The position numbers and the translations under genes are program-made. A stretch of 20,561 nt of DNA from CAJQQY01 sp964352225 (GTDB lineage Bacteria; Bacteroidota; Bacteroidia; Chitinophagales; Saprospiraceae), in the NCBI GenBank assembly GCA_964352225.1, contig CAYGRM010000084.1, forward strand, positions 1 to 20,561, read 5' to 3'. The notes under the pieces were generated by a model, which was given only the letters and a program-made list of their open reading frames with translations, did no database searches and had not been told where the DNA came from. Below, in pieces: positions 7,454-14,815 of the stretch. The stretch's first letter is position 1; every line of letters begins with the position of its first letter.

Positions 7454-7488
7454 CTCTTTTTTTTGAAAAAGAGATTAAGTCATCTCTT
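7454..7488 (-). promoter_or_regulatory. Two mutually exclusive hairpins between DUF4271 and hemD
   Basis: Given on the + strand: CTCTTTTT (7454-7461) pairs with AAAAAGAG (7466-7473), while AAGAGAT (7469-7475) pairs with ATCTCTT (7482-7488). The segment 7469-7473 is used by both. In the reading direction of the genes, hairpin AAGAGAT/ATCTCTT comes first and is followed by a short T run, resembling a weak attenuator. Function is inferred. Confidence 0.35.
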
Positions 7489-7495
7489 AAAAAAC

Positions 7496-8440
7496 TTATT
7501 GAATTCCTGCCCCACTTATTGCTAATTTCCACAAAATCAGGACAGGCGCTATTTCGACGGCACAAAGGTAAATAAAAAAATGAAATTTATTATGATTTAA
7601 AAACTTTGAAGCAATAGATAATCCTCGAATGCTACGAAAAAAGTAAATAATTCCAATAATTATGAAAGAAAGGTAGATAGCGGTGGGTATAATTTCAGGT
7701 GGAGCATAGGCAATTACAATATTTGCTACAAATAATACAATGCTCAATATGATTCCAAAAACCGTAATCGTCATGCTATAAATACTCGCTTCTTTCTGTA
7801 TTGGAAATACCCAACCTAGAAACTTAATCACCAAATGCTTGAGAAAAAATAGACCTGTTGCTATTCCCGTTGTCATTAATAATAAGTTGGTATTTGAAAA
7901 CTCAGGTGTTAAATTATAATATCTCAAAAGCAGATAAATGTAAACACCTAAATTGAACAGAAACAAGGAATATAAAACATAATAGGGCACATAAGCCACC
8001 GTTCCTTTCTCTCGATGCAGCATTCGCATCACATTCTCGTTAGTAAATGCTTGATAAGCTCGAATTAGTTGAGCCCGATAAATACTTAAACTTACCGCTA
8101 AAAAAATCAACATCACTAGAGTTAATGAAAAACGAAAGTTTTTATCATCGGTAGCAGTCACTTCTGTTGACTTTTTCTTCGATTTGGGTTCTATTTTAGG
8201 AGTCGTAACCGGTGATTTAATTTTTGCAGGAATACGAATCACATTGAAGGGGTTCTCAGGTATTGCTTCAGCCTTGGTGGGGTCTTCAATGATATCAACA
8301 GCAGAATCTACCACTTTTACTTTTTTATCTGCACGATGCTGCAACTCGAATGGATTATTTCCACTCTGCCCCAGCATTTGGCTACTCCAAAATACAAGGA
8401 ATAACACTCCAACAATATTTATTTTTTGGATAAAACTCAT
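7496..8440 (-). CDS. DUF4271 integral membrane protein
   Basis: A 314-residue protein: signal peptide ending MLGQ (about 24/25), an exported NNPFEL-type segment and a basic/Pro-rich linker (26-100), then about six transmembrane spans (103-121, 149-172, 184-206, 221-245, 252-270, 286-306). Signatures of DUF4271 are AFTNENVMRMLHREKG just after TM1, the LFNLGVYIYLLLRYY span, and the closing FFIYLCAVEIAPVLILWKL. The function of the family is unknown; in Bacteroidota it is repeatedly found next to hemD, as here, which suggests co-expression more than a shared reaction. The start ATG lies 8 bp after a TAACTTTG box. It is divergent from the sensor kinase gene. Confidence 0.87.
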   Translation of the reverse strand: MSFIQKINIVGVLFLVFWSSQMLGQSGNNPFELQHRADKKVKVVDSAVDIIEDPTKAEAIPENPFNVIRIPAKIKSPVTTPKIEPKSKKKSTEVTATDDKNFRFSLTLVMLIFLAVSLSIYRAQLIRAYQAFTNENVMRMLHREKGTVAYVPYYVLYSLFLFNLGVYIYLLLRYYNLTPEFSNTNLLLMTTGIATGLFFLKHLVIKFLGWVFPIQKEASIYSMTITVFGIILSIVLFVANIVIAYAPPEIIPTAIYLSFIIIGIIYFFRSIRGLSIASKFLNHNKFHFFIYLCAVEIAPVLILWKLAISGAGIQ

Positions 8441-8448
8441 ATTAAATG

Positions 8449-8456
8449 CAAAGTTA
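8449..8456 (-). promoter_or_regulatory. Candidate -7 box for the DUF4271-hemD operon
   Basis: On the - strand the sequence is TAACTTTG (TAnnTTTG), 8 nt before the ATG. A TTTC (8480-8477), one base off the TTTG -33 element, lies 20 nt upstream of it. The transcript would be nearly leaderless. Confidence 0.5.
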
Positions 8457-8648
8457 ATCTTTCATTTGATTTTTTTGAAATTTCCTTTTTCTCTTTTTTA
8501 TTTTGATTTCTTCTTGTTAATGTGTTGTTAACCATTTCACATTACGATAAATAAGCGGGAAATTTGAAAATATGGAGAAAAGCGAATAGCAACTACTTTT
8601 CAAAAAAATCGTTTTACTTAAAAAGTAATTTTTTTTTAAACATCTTCC

Positions 8649-9926
8649 ATGTCGAATAAAACAATTATTGGAGTAGTATTCTTAGGAGCGTTGGCCATCA
8701 TTGGGGTGATCAGCATTCAAAGTTACTGGGTACTCAAGACATGGGATATCAAGAGTAAAGAATTTAATCAGAGTGTCAGAATTGCCCTAAGAAAAACGAC
8801 AGAACAATTAGCTGAAACAGATCAATTTGAGCTTCCTTCCAAAGAATTAGTGACTCAAATTTCATCCAATTATTATGTCGTTAATACCGAAGCAAGTATT
8901 AATGCTGGAAATCTAGAACATTTTTTACGACAAGAATTAGAAGCTCTTTCGCTTAATGAAGACTTCGAATACGGAATTTATGATTGCTCTAGCCAAGAGA
9001 TGGTTTACGGAAATTATTGCGCCTTTGATAACCTAAATACGAAACCTCCAAAGAAGACAGAACGATTACCTGAAGTCGATAAATTCACTTATTATTTCGG
9101 AGTTACTTTTCCCAATCGCGACAGCCATTTGATGGGCGAGATGCAATTATCTATTTTATTTTCGGCAATTTCATTGATTACGATTTTATTTTTTATTTAC
9201 GCAATGACTGTTATTTTGAGGCAGAGGCGATTGTCTCAAATGCAAAAAGACTTTATCAATAATATGACCCATGAATTCAAAACTCCGATTTCGACCATAA
9301 AAATCTCCTCCAACGTTTTTTTGAAAAATGAAGATATTCAAAAAGATGACCGTTTACTTCGCTACGCCAACATCATTAATGATCAAAATAATCGACTCAA
9401 TAATCAAGTTGAAAAAGTACTGCAAATTGCCAGATTGGAAGGAGATACTTTTGAGTTAAAAAAAGAAAAAATAGATGTAAATTCATTGTTAGAAAAAATT
9501 ATCAAAAGTGAAGAATTACGAATCACTCAACTTGATGGGAAAATAACAATGAACTTACAAAGTAAAAACGCTATTCTGAATGCAGATCAATTACACTTAA
9601 CTAATATCATTCATAACTTACTTGACAATGCTATTAAATACTGTAAAACTACTCCAGAAATAACTATTGAAACAGAAGACGTAGGCAATAAACTAGAAAT
9701 TCGAATCGCGGATAAAGGTATTGGAATAAAAAAAGAATACCTGCCACAAATCTTTCAAAAATTTTACCGAGTTCCTACCGGTGATATTCATAATATTAAA
9801 GGTTTTGGGTTAGGCTTATTTTATGTAAAAAATATTTGTAAGGCACATGGCTGGAAAATTGAAGCAAAAAGTGAAGAGGGAAAAGGAACACAATTCAAAA
9901 TAGTAGCTCAAAAAGCTGACGTGTAA
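8649..9926 (+). CDS. Sensor histidine kinase, RprX-like
   Basis: A 425-residue inner-membrane kinase with TM1 (about 5-25), a periplasmic sensor region (about 30-165, with two Cys at 113 and 124 that could form a disulfide), TM2 (about 169-189), and no HAMP domain. The dimerisation/phospho-acceptor helix has the H-box FINNMTHEFKTPIS with His208. The ATP-binding domain is complete: N-box HNLLDNAIKYC (Asn323, Asn327), G1 DKGIGI (355-360), F-box QIFQKFYRV and G2 GFGLGL (385-390). It phosphorylates the response regulator encoded 16 bp downstream, with which it forms an operon. The HAMP-less layout and the partner's sequence resemble the RprXY system of Bacteroides; the signal is unknown. The 208-bp upstream region is shared with the divergent DUF4271 gene and shows no clean promoter on this strand. 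Confidence 0.93.
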   Translation: MSNKTIIGVVFLGALAIIGVISIQSYWVLKTWDIKSKEFNQSVRIALRKTTEQLAETDQFELPSKELVTQISSNYYVVNTEASINAGNLEHFLRQELEALSLNEDFEYGIYDCSSQEMVYGNYCAFDNLNTKPPKKTERLPEVDKFTYYFGVTFPNRDSHLMGEMQLSILFSAISLITILFFIYAMTVILRQRRLSQMQKDFINNMTHEFKTPISTIKISSNVFLKNEDIQKDDRLLRYANIINDQNNRLNNQVEKVLQIARLEGDTFELKKEKIDVNSLLEKIIKSEELRITQLDGKITMNLQSKNAILNADQLHLTNIIHNLLDNAIKYCKTTPEITIETEDVGNKLEIRIADKGIGIKKEYLPQIFQKFYRVPTGDIHNIKGFGLGLFYVKNICKAHGWKIEAKSEEGKGTQFKIVAQKADV

Positions 9927-9942
9927 TTAAAATAATAAGACA

Positions 9943-10632
9943 ATGAAAGCACACTTATTTTATGTTGAAGATGATGAAAGTTTGAGTTTTGTAACTCGCG
10001 ACAACTTGGAATTGGAGGGCTACGAAGTCACTTATTGTGAGAATGGGCAAAAAGCCATTGATATTATTAAAACCGAAAGTTTTGACTTGTGCATCTTAGA
10101 TGTAATGTTGCCTGACGTGGATGGATTTACCATTGCAGAGGAAATTCGAAAACGTAATAAACAAGTACCTATTTTGTTTTTGACCGCTAAATCATTGAAA
10201 GAAGATCGAATTCGAGGGCTGCGATTGGGAGCAGATGATTACATCACCAAGCCATTTAGTATTGAGGAGTTAATTTTGAAAATTGAGATTTTTCTCAAGC
10301 GAAGTCAAATTGTTATTAAAGAAAACGATCACCTTTTCCAAATTGGAAATTTTACTTTTGATCACAAAAATTTACAACTCAAAAACGAAGATATTAAACG
10401 CCAACTGACTCAAAAAGAAGCTGACTTACTTAAATATTTTATCGAAAATAAAAATGAAGTGCTCAAACGTTCTGATATTTTGGAAACACTTTGGGGTGAA
10501 GATGATTATTTTTTAGGCAGAAGTTTGGATGTTTTTATTTCTCGTTTGCGAAAATATTTGAAAGAAGATGAAACGCTGAAAATTGAAAATATTCATGGGG
10601 TGGGTTTTCGGTTTATGACAACAACTTCTTAA
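9943..10632 (+). CDS. OmpR-family response regulator, RprY-like
   Basis: A 229-residue cytosolic transcription regulator. The receiver domain (1-120) has the acidic pair Glu9-Asp10/Asp11, phospho-acceptor Asp53 in CILDVMLPDVDG, Thr81 in FLTAKS, and Lys103 in ADDYITKPFS. The winged-helix OmpR/PhoB DNA-binding domain (about 130-228) has LTQKEADLLKYFIENKNEVLKR and SLDVFISRLRKYLKEDE ending in NIHGVGFRF. All key residues are present. It is paired with the upstream kinase. The KSLKEDRIRGLRLGADDYITKPFS stretch is typical of the Bacteroidota RprY group. Targets are unknown. The stop codon TAA (10630-10632) is the first base contact with a nested palindrome that separates it from the convergent lipoprotein gene. 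Confidence 0.94.
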   Translation: MKAHLFYVEDDESLSFVTRDNLELEGYEVTYCENGQKAIDIIKTESFDLCILDVMLPDVDGFTIAEEIRKRNKQVPILFLTAKSLKEDRIRGLRLGADDYITKPFSIEELILKIEIFLKRSQIVIKENDHLFQIGNFTFDHKNLQLKNEDIKRQLTQKEADLLKYFIENKNEVLKRSDILETLWGEDDYFLGRSLDVFISRLRKYLKEDETLKIENIHGVGFRFMTTTS

Positions 10633-10701
10633 GTGATGAACCTTATTGAGTGATGAGTATAATATGGAGGACTCATCACCTTTCACTAATAGTTCATCAC
10701 T
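10632..10701. repeat. Nested palindrome between convergent genes
   Basis: The outer arms AGTGATGAAC (10632-10641) and GTTCATCACT (10692-10701) are perfect, as are the inner arms GTGATGAGT (10650-10658) and ACTCATCAC (10671-10679), with loop 10659-10670. The unit GTGATGA occurs in both left arms and TCATCAC in both right arms, as if one short unit had been duplicated in both orientations. The outer right arm provides the TGA (and a second in-frame TGA) ending the DJ-1-like gene. No T run, so not a classical terminator. Confidence 0.8.
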
Positions 10702-11458
10702 CCACGACATGCGTCACCTTCTCCAGATCCCAATCGATCACCAAACCTCCCGCAAGACTTTCCGCAATTTCTTTTCCATACAAATGCTCACATAAGTAAA
10801 GTGCTGCCTCAAAAGATTTTGCACCACCTGCTGAAGTTATAAATTTTCCATCATGCACAAATAAGACTTTCTCTCCATCAATTTTATCATACACTTTTAG
10901 CTGAGGAAACATCTCTTTATACTTTGTAATGTCACTTGGAAAAGTCGTCGAGGCTACCTCATCCAACAATCCTGCTTTAGCTAAAACAAATGCTCCATCG
11001 CAATGTGAAGTAACGAATTGCGCCTCCTCGCCTACTTTTTTTACAAAATCAATCATGGCCTTATTTTCTAAATCTGAATCCAAATGATGCTCCGCACTAG
11101 GCACCACCAAAATATCAAACTTCGGCATTTCATCTTTCAAATAATTATAATCAGGCAATAACCGAATTCCTTCAAAAGTCAAAACTGGCTCATGTGTATC
11201 TGCCACCAAAAATACATTCATCGGTTTGATATTTTCTCTAAAAATAGTGTGTTGAAAAATATCCCAAGGCGCAGTCAATTCAGTATTGTAAACACCATCC
11301 ATAATCAGAAAAGCAACATTGTATCTCCCTGGAGTTACCTTGGGAGATGGCAAAGGAACTGAAATTTCACTTTTGGAAATGTCCTGTTGCGGAGTTGATT
11401 TTGGAGAATCACAATTTTGTAAAAAGAGAAAAGTAAATACTAGAAAGAAATATTTCAT
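10697..11458 (-). CDS. DJ-1/PfpI (ThiJ) family lipoprotein
   Basis: 253 residues from ATG 11458. The N-terminus MKYFFLVFTFLFLQNC looks like a lipoprotein signal with Cys16, although Gln-Asn before the Cys is an unusual lipobox; it would place the protein in the periplasm or outer membrane. After a Pro/Ser linker (17-43) comes one DJ-1/PfpI domain: NVAFLIMDG, the Glu of YNTELTAPWD (Glu60), FDILVVPSAEHH, and the nucleophile elbow TSHCDGAFVLAKAGLLD with Cys153. This is closest in style to the AraC-like/isonitrile-hydratase branch, but without a helix-turn-helix. Activity unknown (glyoxalase, hydratase, chaperone or amidase-like are all possible). A frame-extending GTG at 11473 is rejected because it overlaps the -7 box. 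Convergent with the response regulator. Confidence 0.85.
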   Translation of the reverse strand: MKYFFLVFTFLFLQNCDSPKSTPQQDISKSEISVPLPSPKVTPGRYNVAFLIMDGVYNTELTAPWDIFQHTIFRENIKPMNVFLVADTHEPVLTFEGIRLLPDYNYLKDEMPKFDILVVPSAEHHLDSDLENKAMIDFVKKVGEEAQFVTSHCDGAFVLAKAGLLDEVASTTFPSDITKYKEMFPQLKVYDKIDGEKVLFVHDGKFITSAGGAKSFEAALYLCEHLYGKEIAESLAGGLVIDWDLEKVTHVVE

Positions 11459-11472
11459 GATTTGTTTTTTCA

Positions 11473-11503
11473 CAAATCTAAGTTACGTAGCAGGACTTTC
11501 CAA
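11473..11503 (-). promoter_or_regulatory. Bacteroidota promoter of the DJ-1-like gene
   Basis: On the - strand TTG (11503-11501), a 20-nt spacer, then TAGATTTG (11480-11473), 14 nt before the ATG at 11458. The -33 TTG lies inside the left arm of the palindrome at 11486-11550. It also settles the start codon: the alternative GTG would sit within the -7 element. Confidence 0.6.
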
Positions 11504-11550
11504 GTCTTGTAAAAACGATACTATTACAAGACTTGAAAAGTTCCGCTACG
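11486..11550. repeat. Imperfect 27-bp inverted repeat with 11-nt loop
   Basis: The left arm 11486-11512 begins CGTAGCAGGACTTTCC and ends AAGTCTTGTAA; the right arm 11524-11550 is its reverse complement at 24 of 27 positions. The loop is 11513-11523. It lies between two - strand genes; the right arm supplies the TAG stop (11548-11546) of the glucosaminidase-like gene, the left arm the -33 element of the next gene. No T run. Confidence 0.85.
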
Positions 11551-12328
11551 AGTCAAGATCATTTAGTCCATATTGCTCAATGATCCGAATCAAGTTTTTC
11601 TCTAAATTCTTATCTTCTGAAAAATTTCTTTTAGCTAACCCTTTTGCCCAACCTTGATAATCTGTTGCACCTAATTCCGTCAAATCTGCAAATTTTCCAG
11701 AAGTGATATATTGACTATGATTTCGAAAACTCATCCAGGCCGATTCATAAATCCGATAGCAAGTTCCTTCCGAGCTCCCCGTTCCACCATCCCAATTATC
11801 ACCACATGGAATCGAAAAATGATTATTGTAATCTGTCGATAAATTATTTTGACCACCTTGACTATGCAGCAACGCATTAGCTAAAATTATCGAAGCTGGA
11901 ATTTGAAATTTCTCGTGCTCGCTTTTCGCGACATGCGCAAAACGCTCGAGATAAGCTTCTTTGATAGCCCCATCTATGGCATCTAATTCTCCTAAAATAT
12001 CTTTTCCTTTTTTCCCTTTTTTAAATGGTGAAGAGAAAAAATTAAACATAGAAGTTCCCTTCTCCGTCTCCTTCACTTCGGCTTTTTTCTCAGGAGTTTT
12101 TTCAGTTAATTTACTCTCTTGTTTTTTTCTTGGAGTAGATATTTTTTGAGAAGGTGCTTGATAATTTCGAGGAAGTTCTTTCTCTACTTTAATAGGTGCA
12201 TTAAGATTAAAATTTAAACTCAAATCTTTACGGATAAATACAAATGCGAGCACCACAAAAAGCACCATCGTAAACCAATTGATACCAAATGGATTTTTTC
12301 TTTTTTTAGGGGAGGATTGACTGACCAT
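11546..12328 (-). CDS. Membrane-anchored glucosaminidase-fold protein
   Basis: 260 residues from ATG 12328. It has a short basic cytoplasmic start, one membrane anchor (about 18-33), a long Lys/Glu/Pro-rich linker (45-110), then a mannosyl-glycoprotein endo-beta-N-acetylglucosaminidase-like domain (about 125-255). Landmarks are YLERFAHVAKSEHEKFQIPASIILANALLHS (126-156), NNHFSIPCGDNW (168-179), YRIYESAWMSFRNHSQYI (191-208) and DYQGWAKGLAKRNFSEDKN followed by LIRIIEQYGL. Such proteins cut peptidoglycan glycan strands in the periplasm. In the family the helix reads L-E-S at the catalytic Glu; here it reads L-H155-S, so activity is doubtful. A TTG at 12379 extends the frame by 17 residues but overlaps the -7 box; the ATG is preferred. 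Alone between two repeats or promoters. Confidence 0.83.
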   Translation of the reverse strand: MVSQSSPKKRKNPFGINWFTMVLFVVLAFVFIRKDLSLNFNLNAPIKVEKELPRNYQAPSQKISTPRKKQESKLTEKTPEKKAEVKETEKGTSMFNFFSSPFKKGKKGKDILGELDAIDGAIKEAYLERFAHVAKSEHEKFQIPASIILANALLHSQGGQNNLSTDYNNHFSIPCGDNWDGGTGSSEGTCYRIYESAWMSFRNHSQYITSGKFADLTELGATDYQGWAKGLAKRNFSEDKNLEKNLIRIIEQYGLNDLDS

Positions 12329-12376
12329 AACTATTTCTTTTTGGCTAAAAATTCTAAGTTTCTTTTTTTGATAAAA

Positions 12377-12407
12377 CAAATTTAAAACAAATTGTTTTTA
12401 AAAACAA
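12377..12407 (-). promoter_or_regulatory. Bacteroidota promoter of the glucosaminidase-like gene
   Basis: On the - strand TTG (12407-12405), a 20-nt spacer, then TAAATTTG (12384-12377); expected leader about 40 nt before ATG 12328. Spacing equals that of the DJ-1-like promoter. Confidence 0.55.
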
Positions 12408-12408
12408 T
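12391..12408. promoter_or_regulatory. 18-bp perfect palindrome overlapping a -33 element
   Basis: ATTGTTTTTAAAAACAAT is a perfect loop-free palindrome that covers the -33 TTG and half of the spacer, where a repressor would block the promoter. A second dyad, TTTTAC-N5-GTAAAA, lies upstream at 12437-12453. In such AT-rich DNA a chance origin cannot be excluded. Confidence 0.4.
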
Positions 12409-12560
12409 GTTTAATTTAAAATAAATAAACATTTTGTTTTACGTAATGTAAAATCACATTTTATCCTTTTCTGAAATTTGAACCTAATCTCCTTAAAATC
12501 AACACCTTATCCATGTTATTTTTATCCTATTCGATCATAAAATCCAGCTTTCTTTCCAAA

Positions 12561-12601
12561 AAAAAATCTCGAACCTTCTGACTAAAGATTCGAGATTTTT
12601 T
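12561..12601 (-). terminator. Rho-independent terminator of the TMTC-like gene
   Basis: A 13-bp perfect stem (12561-12573 with 12589-12601, core AATCTCGAA/TTCGAGATT) with a 15-nt loop; on the - strand it is followed by a run of T. It lies 30 bp past the TAG of the gene at 12632. Confidence 0.88.
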
Positions 12602-12631
12602 AAATTTTATTAAAATTCACCTTTCAAATAT

Positions 12632-14689
12632 CTAATTGCCTCGCATTTCAGCCGCAGCTTGATTCAAGGCAGGATCATCTGGAGAAATGCTTAAACCATA
12701 ATTCACGTACTTTGCCGCAGCCAATGGATCACCCATTTTTTTGAAAAAATATTCATACCCCATTTTGTAACTAAAGGCTGCTAATTCTTCAGTCCAATAT
12801 TTACTATTTTTAAAATAATCAAGATAGATGTCGACAGATTCATCAGATTTTCGAATCTTGATCACACTTTCGAAAGTTTGCAAAAGGGGCTCAATTTGGC
12901 TATCTAATTTATAAATATCGGTTGCTACTTTCACCTGCATTTTTATCCCAGAACCATAATTTGGGTGAATTTCCAACGCTCGATCAACGTATGATTTTAC
13001 TTCCTGCAACTTTATTTTTTTCTTTTCTCTATCGGGTTCTAGTTGCACCTGTTTTTTAAATAAAGCAGTCCCCATGTAGAGATTTGCTCGTGCACTATTT
13101 GGAGAGTTTTTAATCGCAGAAACATTTAAAGTATAGCCATCTTTCCAGTCCGCAACCCTAGTTATCGTTTTCCCCAAATAACCTAAAACTAATACTCCTA
13201 ATAGTCCAAGGTTAATAACTGGCGAGGGTAATTTCCGAGAGATTAAATATCCTAAAATGATACAAAATCCAACCGAAGAAAAGAACACAAATCGATCATT
13301 CATAAATGTTCCAACGGAAACCACCAAGTTCGACACCGCAAAAAGTGGAATTAGAAAAAAGAAAATTCCATACGCAGGAATACTTTTTTTCCTCAATCCT
13401 AAAATGGCGAAAACGCCCATTGCAACGTATAATAAAAATGAAAAAATCGAACCTAAATCTCCCCAACTCATAATTGGAATGTGGTAAGGATAATAATCAT
13501 GCGTAAGTGGATGAGGAAATAACAATAGTTTTACGTACAGTCCTAGTGTGTAAAATTTGGTTGCCAAAGCTTCCGCTCCAGACATCTCCACAAAAGGATT
13601 ATTCATCAAATCTGTTGATGGTTTTCCCATTCCGAAATCTAAAATATGATCTGCATCAACCGCATTTTTTCTCATGATCAAAAAGACTAAAGATGCTGCC
13701 ACCAAAGGGATAAGTGAAATCGCATTTTTCTTAAAAGAACTGTTAGTAAAAAAATAAGTGGTCAATGGAATCAAGGCGATAAAAGTTAATACATGTTCTT
13801 TAGCCAAAAGACCAAAAAGAAAAATCACACCTGACAAAACTAAATGAATCGGCTTTTCGCTAGCGATATATTTTAAGGTGAAAAACATGGCAGCTAGTGC
13901 TCCAGTCAAGGCTAAAATCTCATCTCTTCCTTTGACATTAGCTACGGCCTCCACGTGGATCGGATGCAAAGCAAAAAGTAACGTTGACACAAATGCTAGT
14001 GTCAAATACCACTTCGATTGGACGACTGGAAAAAGTACGGATAACAATCGAAATAATAATAACACCAACAACCCGTACAACAAAACATTGATCATATGAC
14101 TAATTCCAGAATTGGAGTAAGCGGCAAAATAAAGAAATTGATCTTTGTATTCATTGATTTCACTTTCTGAAAAATAAGCGGTGAGGGCGGAAAGAAAACT
14201 TTCTTCTGTGGGAAAAATCACCTCATAGATAGTTCCATCAGCAGTAATTTTATCCATTCTTTGAGCCAAGGCTGGATTATTTTTTAACTCCTTTGTCCAA
14301 AAACTTTCAATCTTATAACTATGATTTCCAAAAAATTCATGTTCGATCGCAAAGGTCGCAATCGAAAGAGGTCGATATCTACTTCCTGGGAGTAAATTGA
14401 TTTGTTGTCCAAAATAACCGACCATACTTTCCGTTCCGAAAATTTCAGAAATCCCACCAAAACCTTTTTTAACTAAACTATTTTCGTGATAGACTATTTT
14501 ATCATCTAAAACATAATCAAAAGATTTGGTTTGCATATAAATCCCAATGGATAGCAAAAATAGAATTAATGCTGGAATCGCATTTTTTTTCCAAAAATGA
14601 TTTTCGATAATCAAGTCTGGAACGTTTGATTTTTTTACTTTCGATTGAGTTGAAACGGATTGTTTTTTAGTCGTCTTTTTCTTTGCCAT
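12632..14689 (-). CDS. TMTC-like GT-C glycosyltransferase with C-terminal TPRs
   Basis: 685 residues. It has a basic Lys/Thr/Ser-rich start (1-35), TM1 (about 37-53), then the first luminal/periplasmic loop with FDYVLDDKIVYHEN (Asp62-Asp63, presumed catalytic) and YRPLSIATFAIEHEFFGN (105-122). About nine more spans follow, including LFALHPIHVEAVANVKGRDEILA and LFGLLAKEHVLTF, both hallmark TMTC/O-mannosyltransferase-like loops. From about 535 to the end there are degenerate TPR helices (SARANLYMGTALFKKQ, AKYVNYGLSISPDDPALNQAAAEM). It probably transfers a sugar from a polyprenyl carrier to proteins or glycans outside the inner membrane, with TPRs binding the acceptor. Odd: about 65 extra, mostly polar residues (about 125-190) between the FFGN motif and the SHMINVLLYG span, where relatives have only a short link. 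Monocistronic with its own terminator. Confidence 0.87.
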   Translation of the reverse strand: MAKKKTTKKQSVSTQSKVKKSNVPDLIIENHFWKKNAIPALILFLLSIGIYMQTKSFDYVLDDKIVYHENSLVKKGFGGISEIFGTESMVGYFGQQINLLPGSRYRPLSIATFAIEHEFFGNHSYKIESFWTKELKNNPALAQRMDKITADGTIYEVIFPTEESFLSALTAYFSESEINEYKDQFLYFAAYSNSGISHMINVLLYGLLVLLLFRLLSVLFPVVQSKWYLTLAFVSTLLFALHPIHVEAVANVKGRDEILALTGALAAMFFTLKYIASEKPIHLVLSGVIFLFGLLAKEHVLTFIALIPLTTYFFTNSSFKKNAISLIPLVAASLVFLIMRKNAVDADHILDFGMGKPSTDLMNNPFVEMSGAEALATKFYTLGLYVKLLLFPHPLTHDYYPYHIPIMSWGDLGSIFSFLLYVAMGVFAILGLRKKSIPAYGIFFFLIPLFAVSNLVVSVGTFMNDRFVFFSSVGFCIILGYLISRKLPSPVINLGLLGVLVLGYLGKTITRVADWKDGYTLNVSAIKNSPNSARANLYMGTALFKKQVQLEPDREKKKIKLQEVKSYVDRALEIHPNYGSGIKMQVKVATDIYKLDSQIEPLLQTFESVIKIRKSDESVDIYLDYFKNSKYWTEELAAFSYKMGYEYFFKKMGDPLAAAKYVNYGLSISPDDPALNQAAAEMRGN

Positions 14690-14750
14690 AAGGTTATTAA
14701 ATTAAAATCTTTTCCAATATGAATATTTATCTATGTTTTTACAAAAAAAT

Positions 14751-14758
14751 CAAAGATA
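14751..14758 (-). promoter_or_regulatory. Candidate -7 box for the TMTC-like gene
   Basis: On the - strand TATCTTTG, a strong match to TAnnTTTG, 61 nt before ATG 14689. No convincing TTG at the -33 distance. Confidence 0.4.
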
Positions 14759-14784
14759 GGTTACTTAAAAGGGAAAGGTAAATA

Positions 14785-14815
14785 ATGAAGTTATTTAAAA
14801 ATGTCTTGCTGATCT
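14785..14815 (+). CDS. Start of a probable exported-protein gene, cut by assembly gap
   Basis: ATG at 14785 reads MKLFKNVLLI before running into the N stretch: a basic-then-hydrophobic start typical of Bacteroidota signal peptides. It is divergent from the TMTC-like gene. Only ten codons are visible, so nothing can be said of the product, and a chance ATG is quite possible. Confidence 0.25.

Noticed and set aside
8614..8637. TTACTT-AAA-AAGTAA hairpin followed by nine T as a terminator
   Set aside because: All-A/T stem apart from two G-C pairs, lying just before the kinase start with no gene ending upstream on that strand; probably a chance feature of AT-rich DNA.
11459..11473. GTG start (11473) for the DJ-1-like lipoprotein
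   Set aside because: It overlaps a TAGATTTG box with a well-spaced TTG; the ATG at 11458 gives a cleaner signal peptide.
12329..12379. TTG start (12379) for the glucosaminidase-like protein
   Set aside because: It overlaps the TAAATTTG box; the ATG at 12328 puts a short basic stretch before the membrane anchor as expected.
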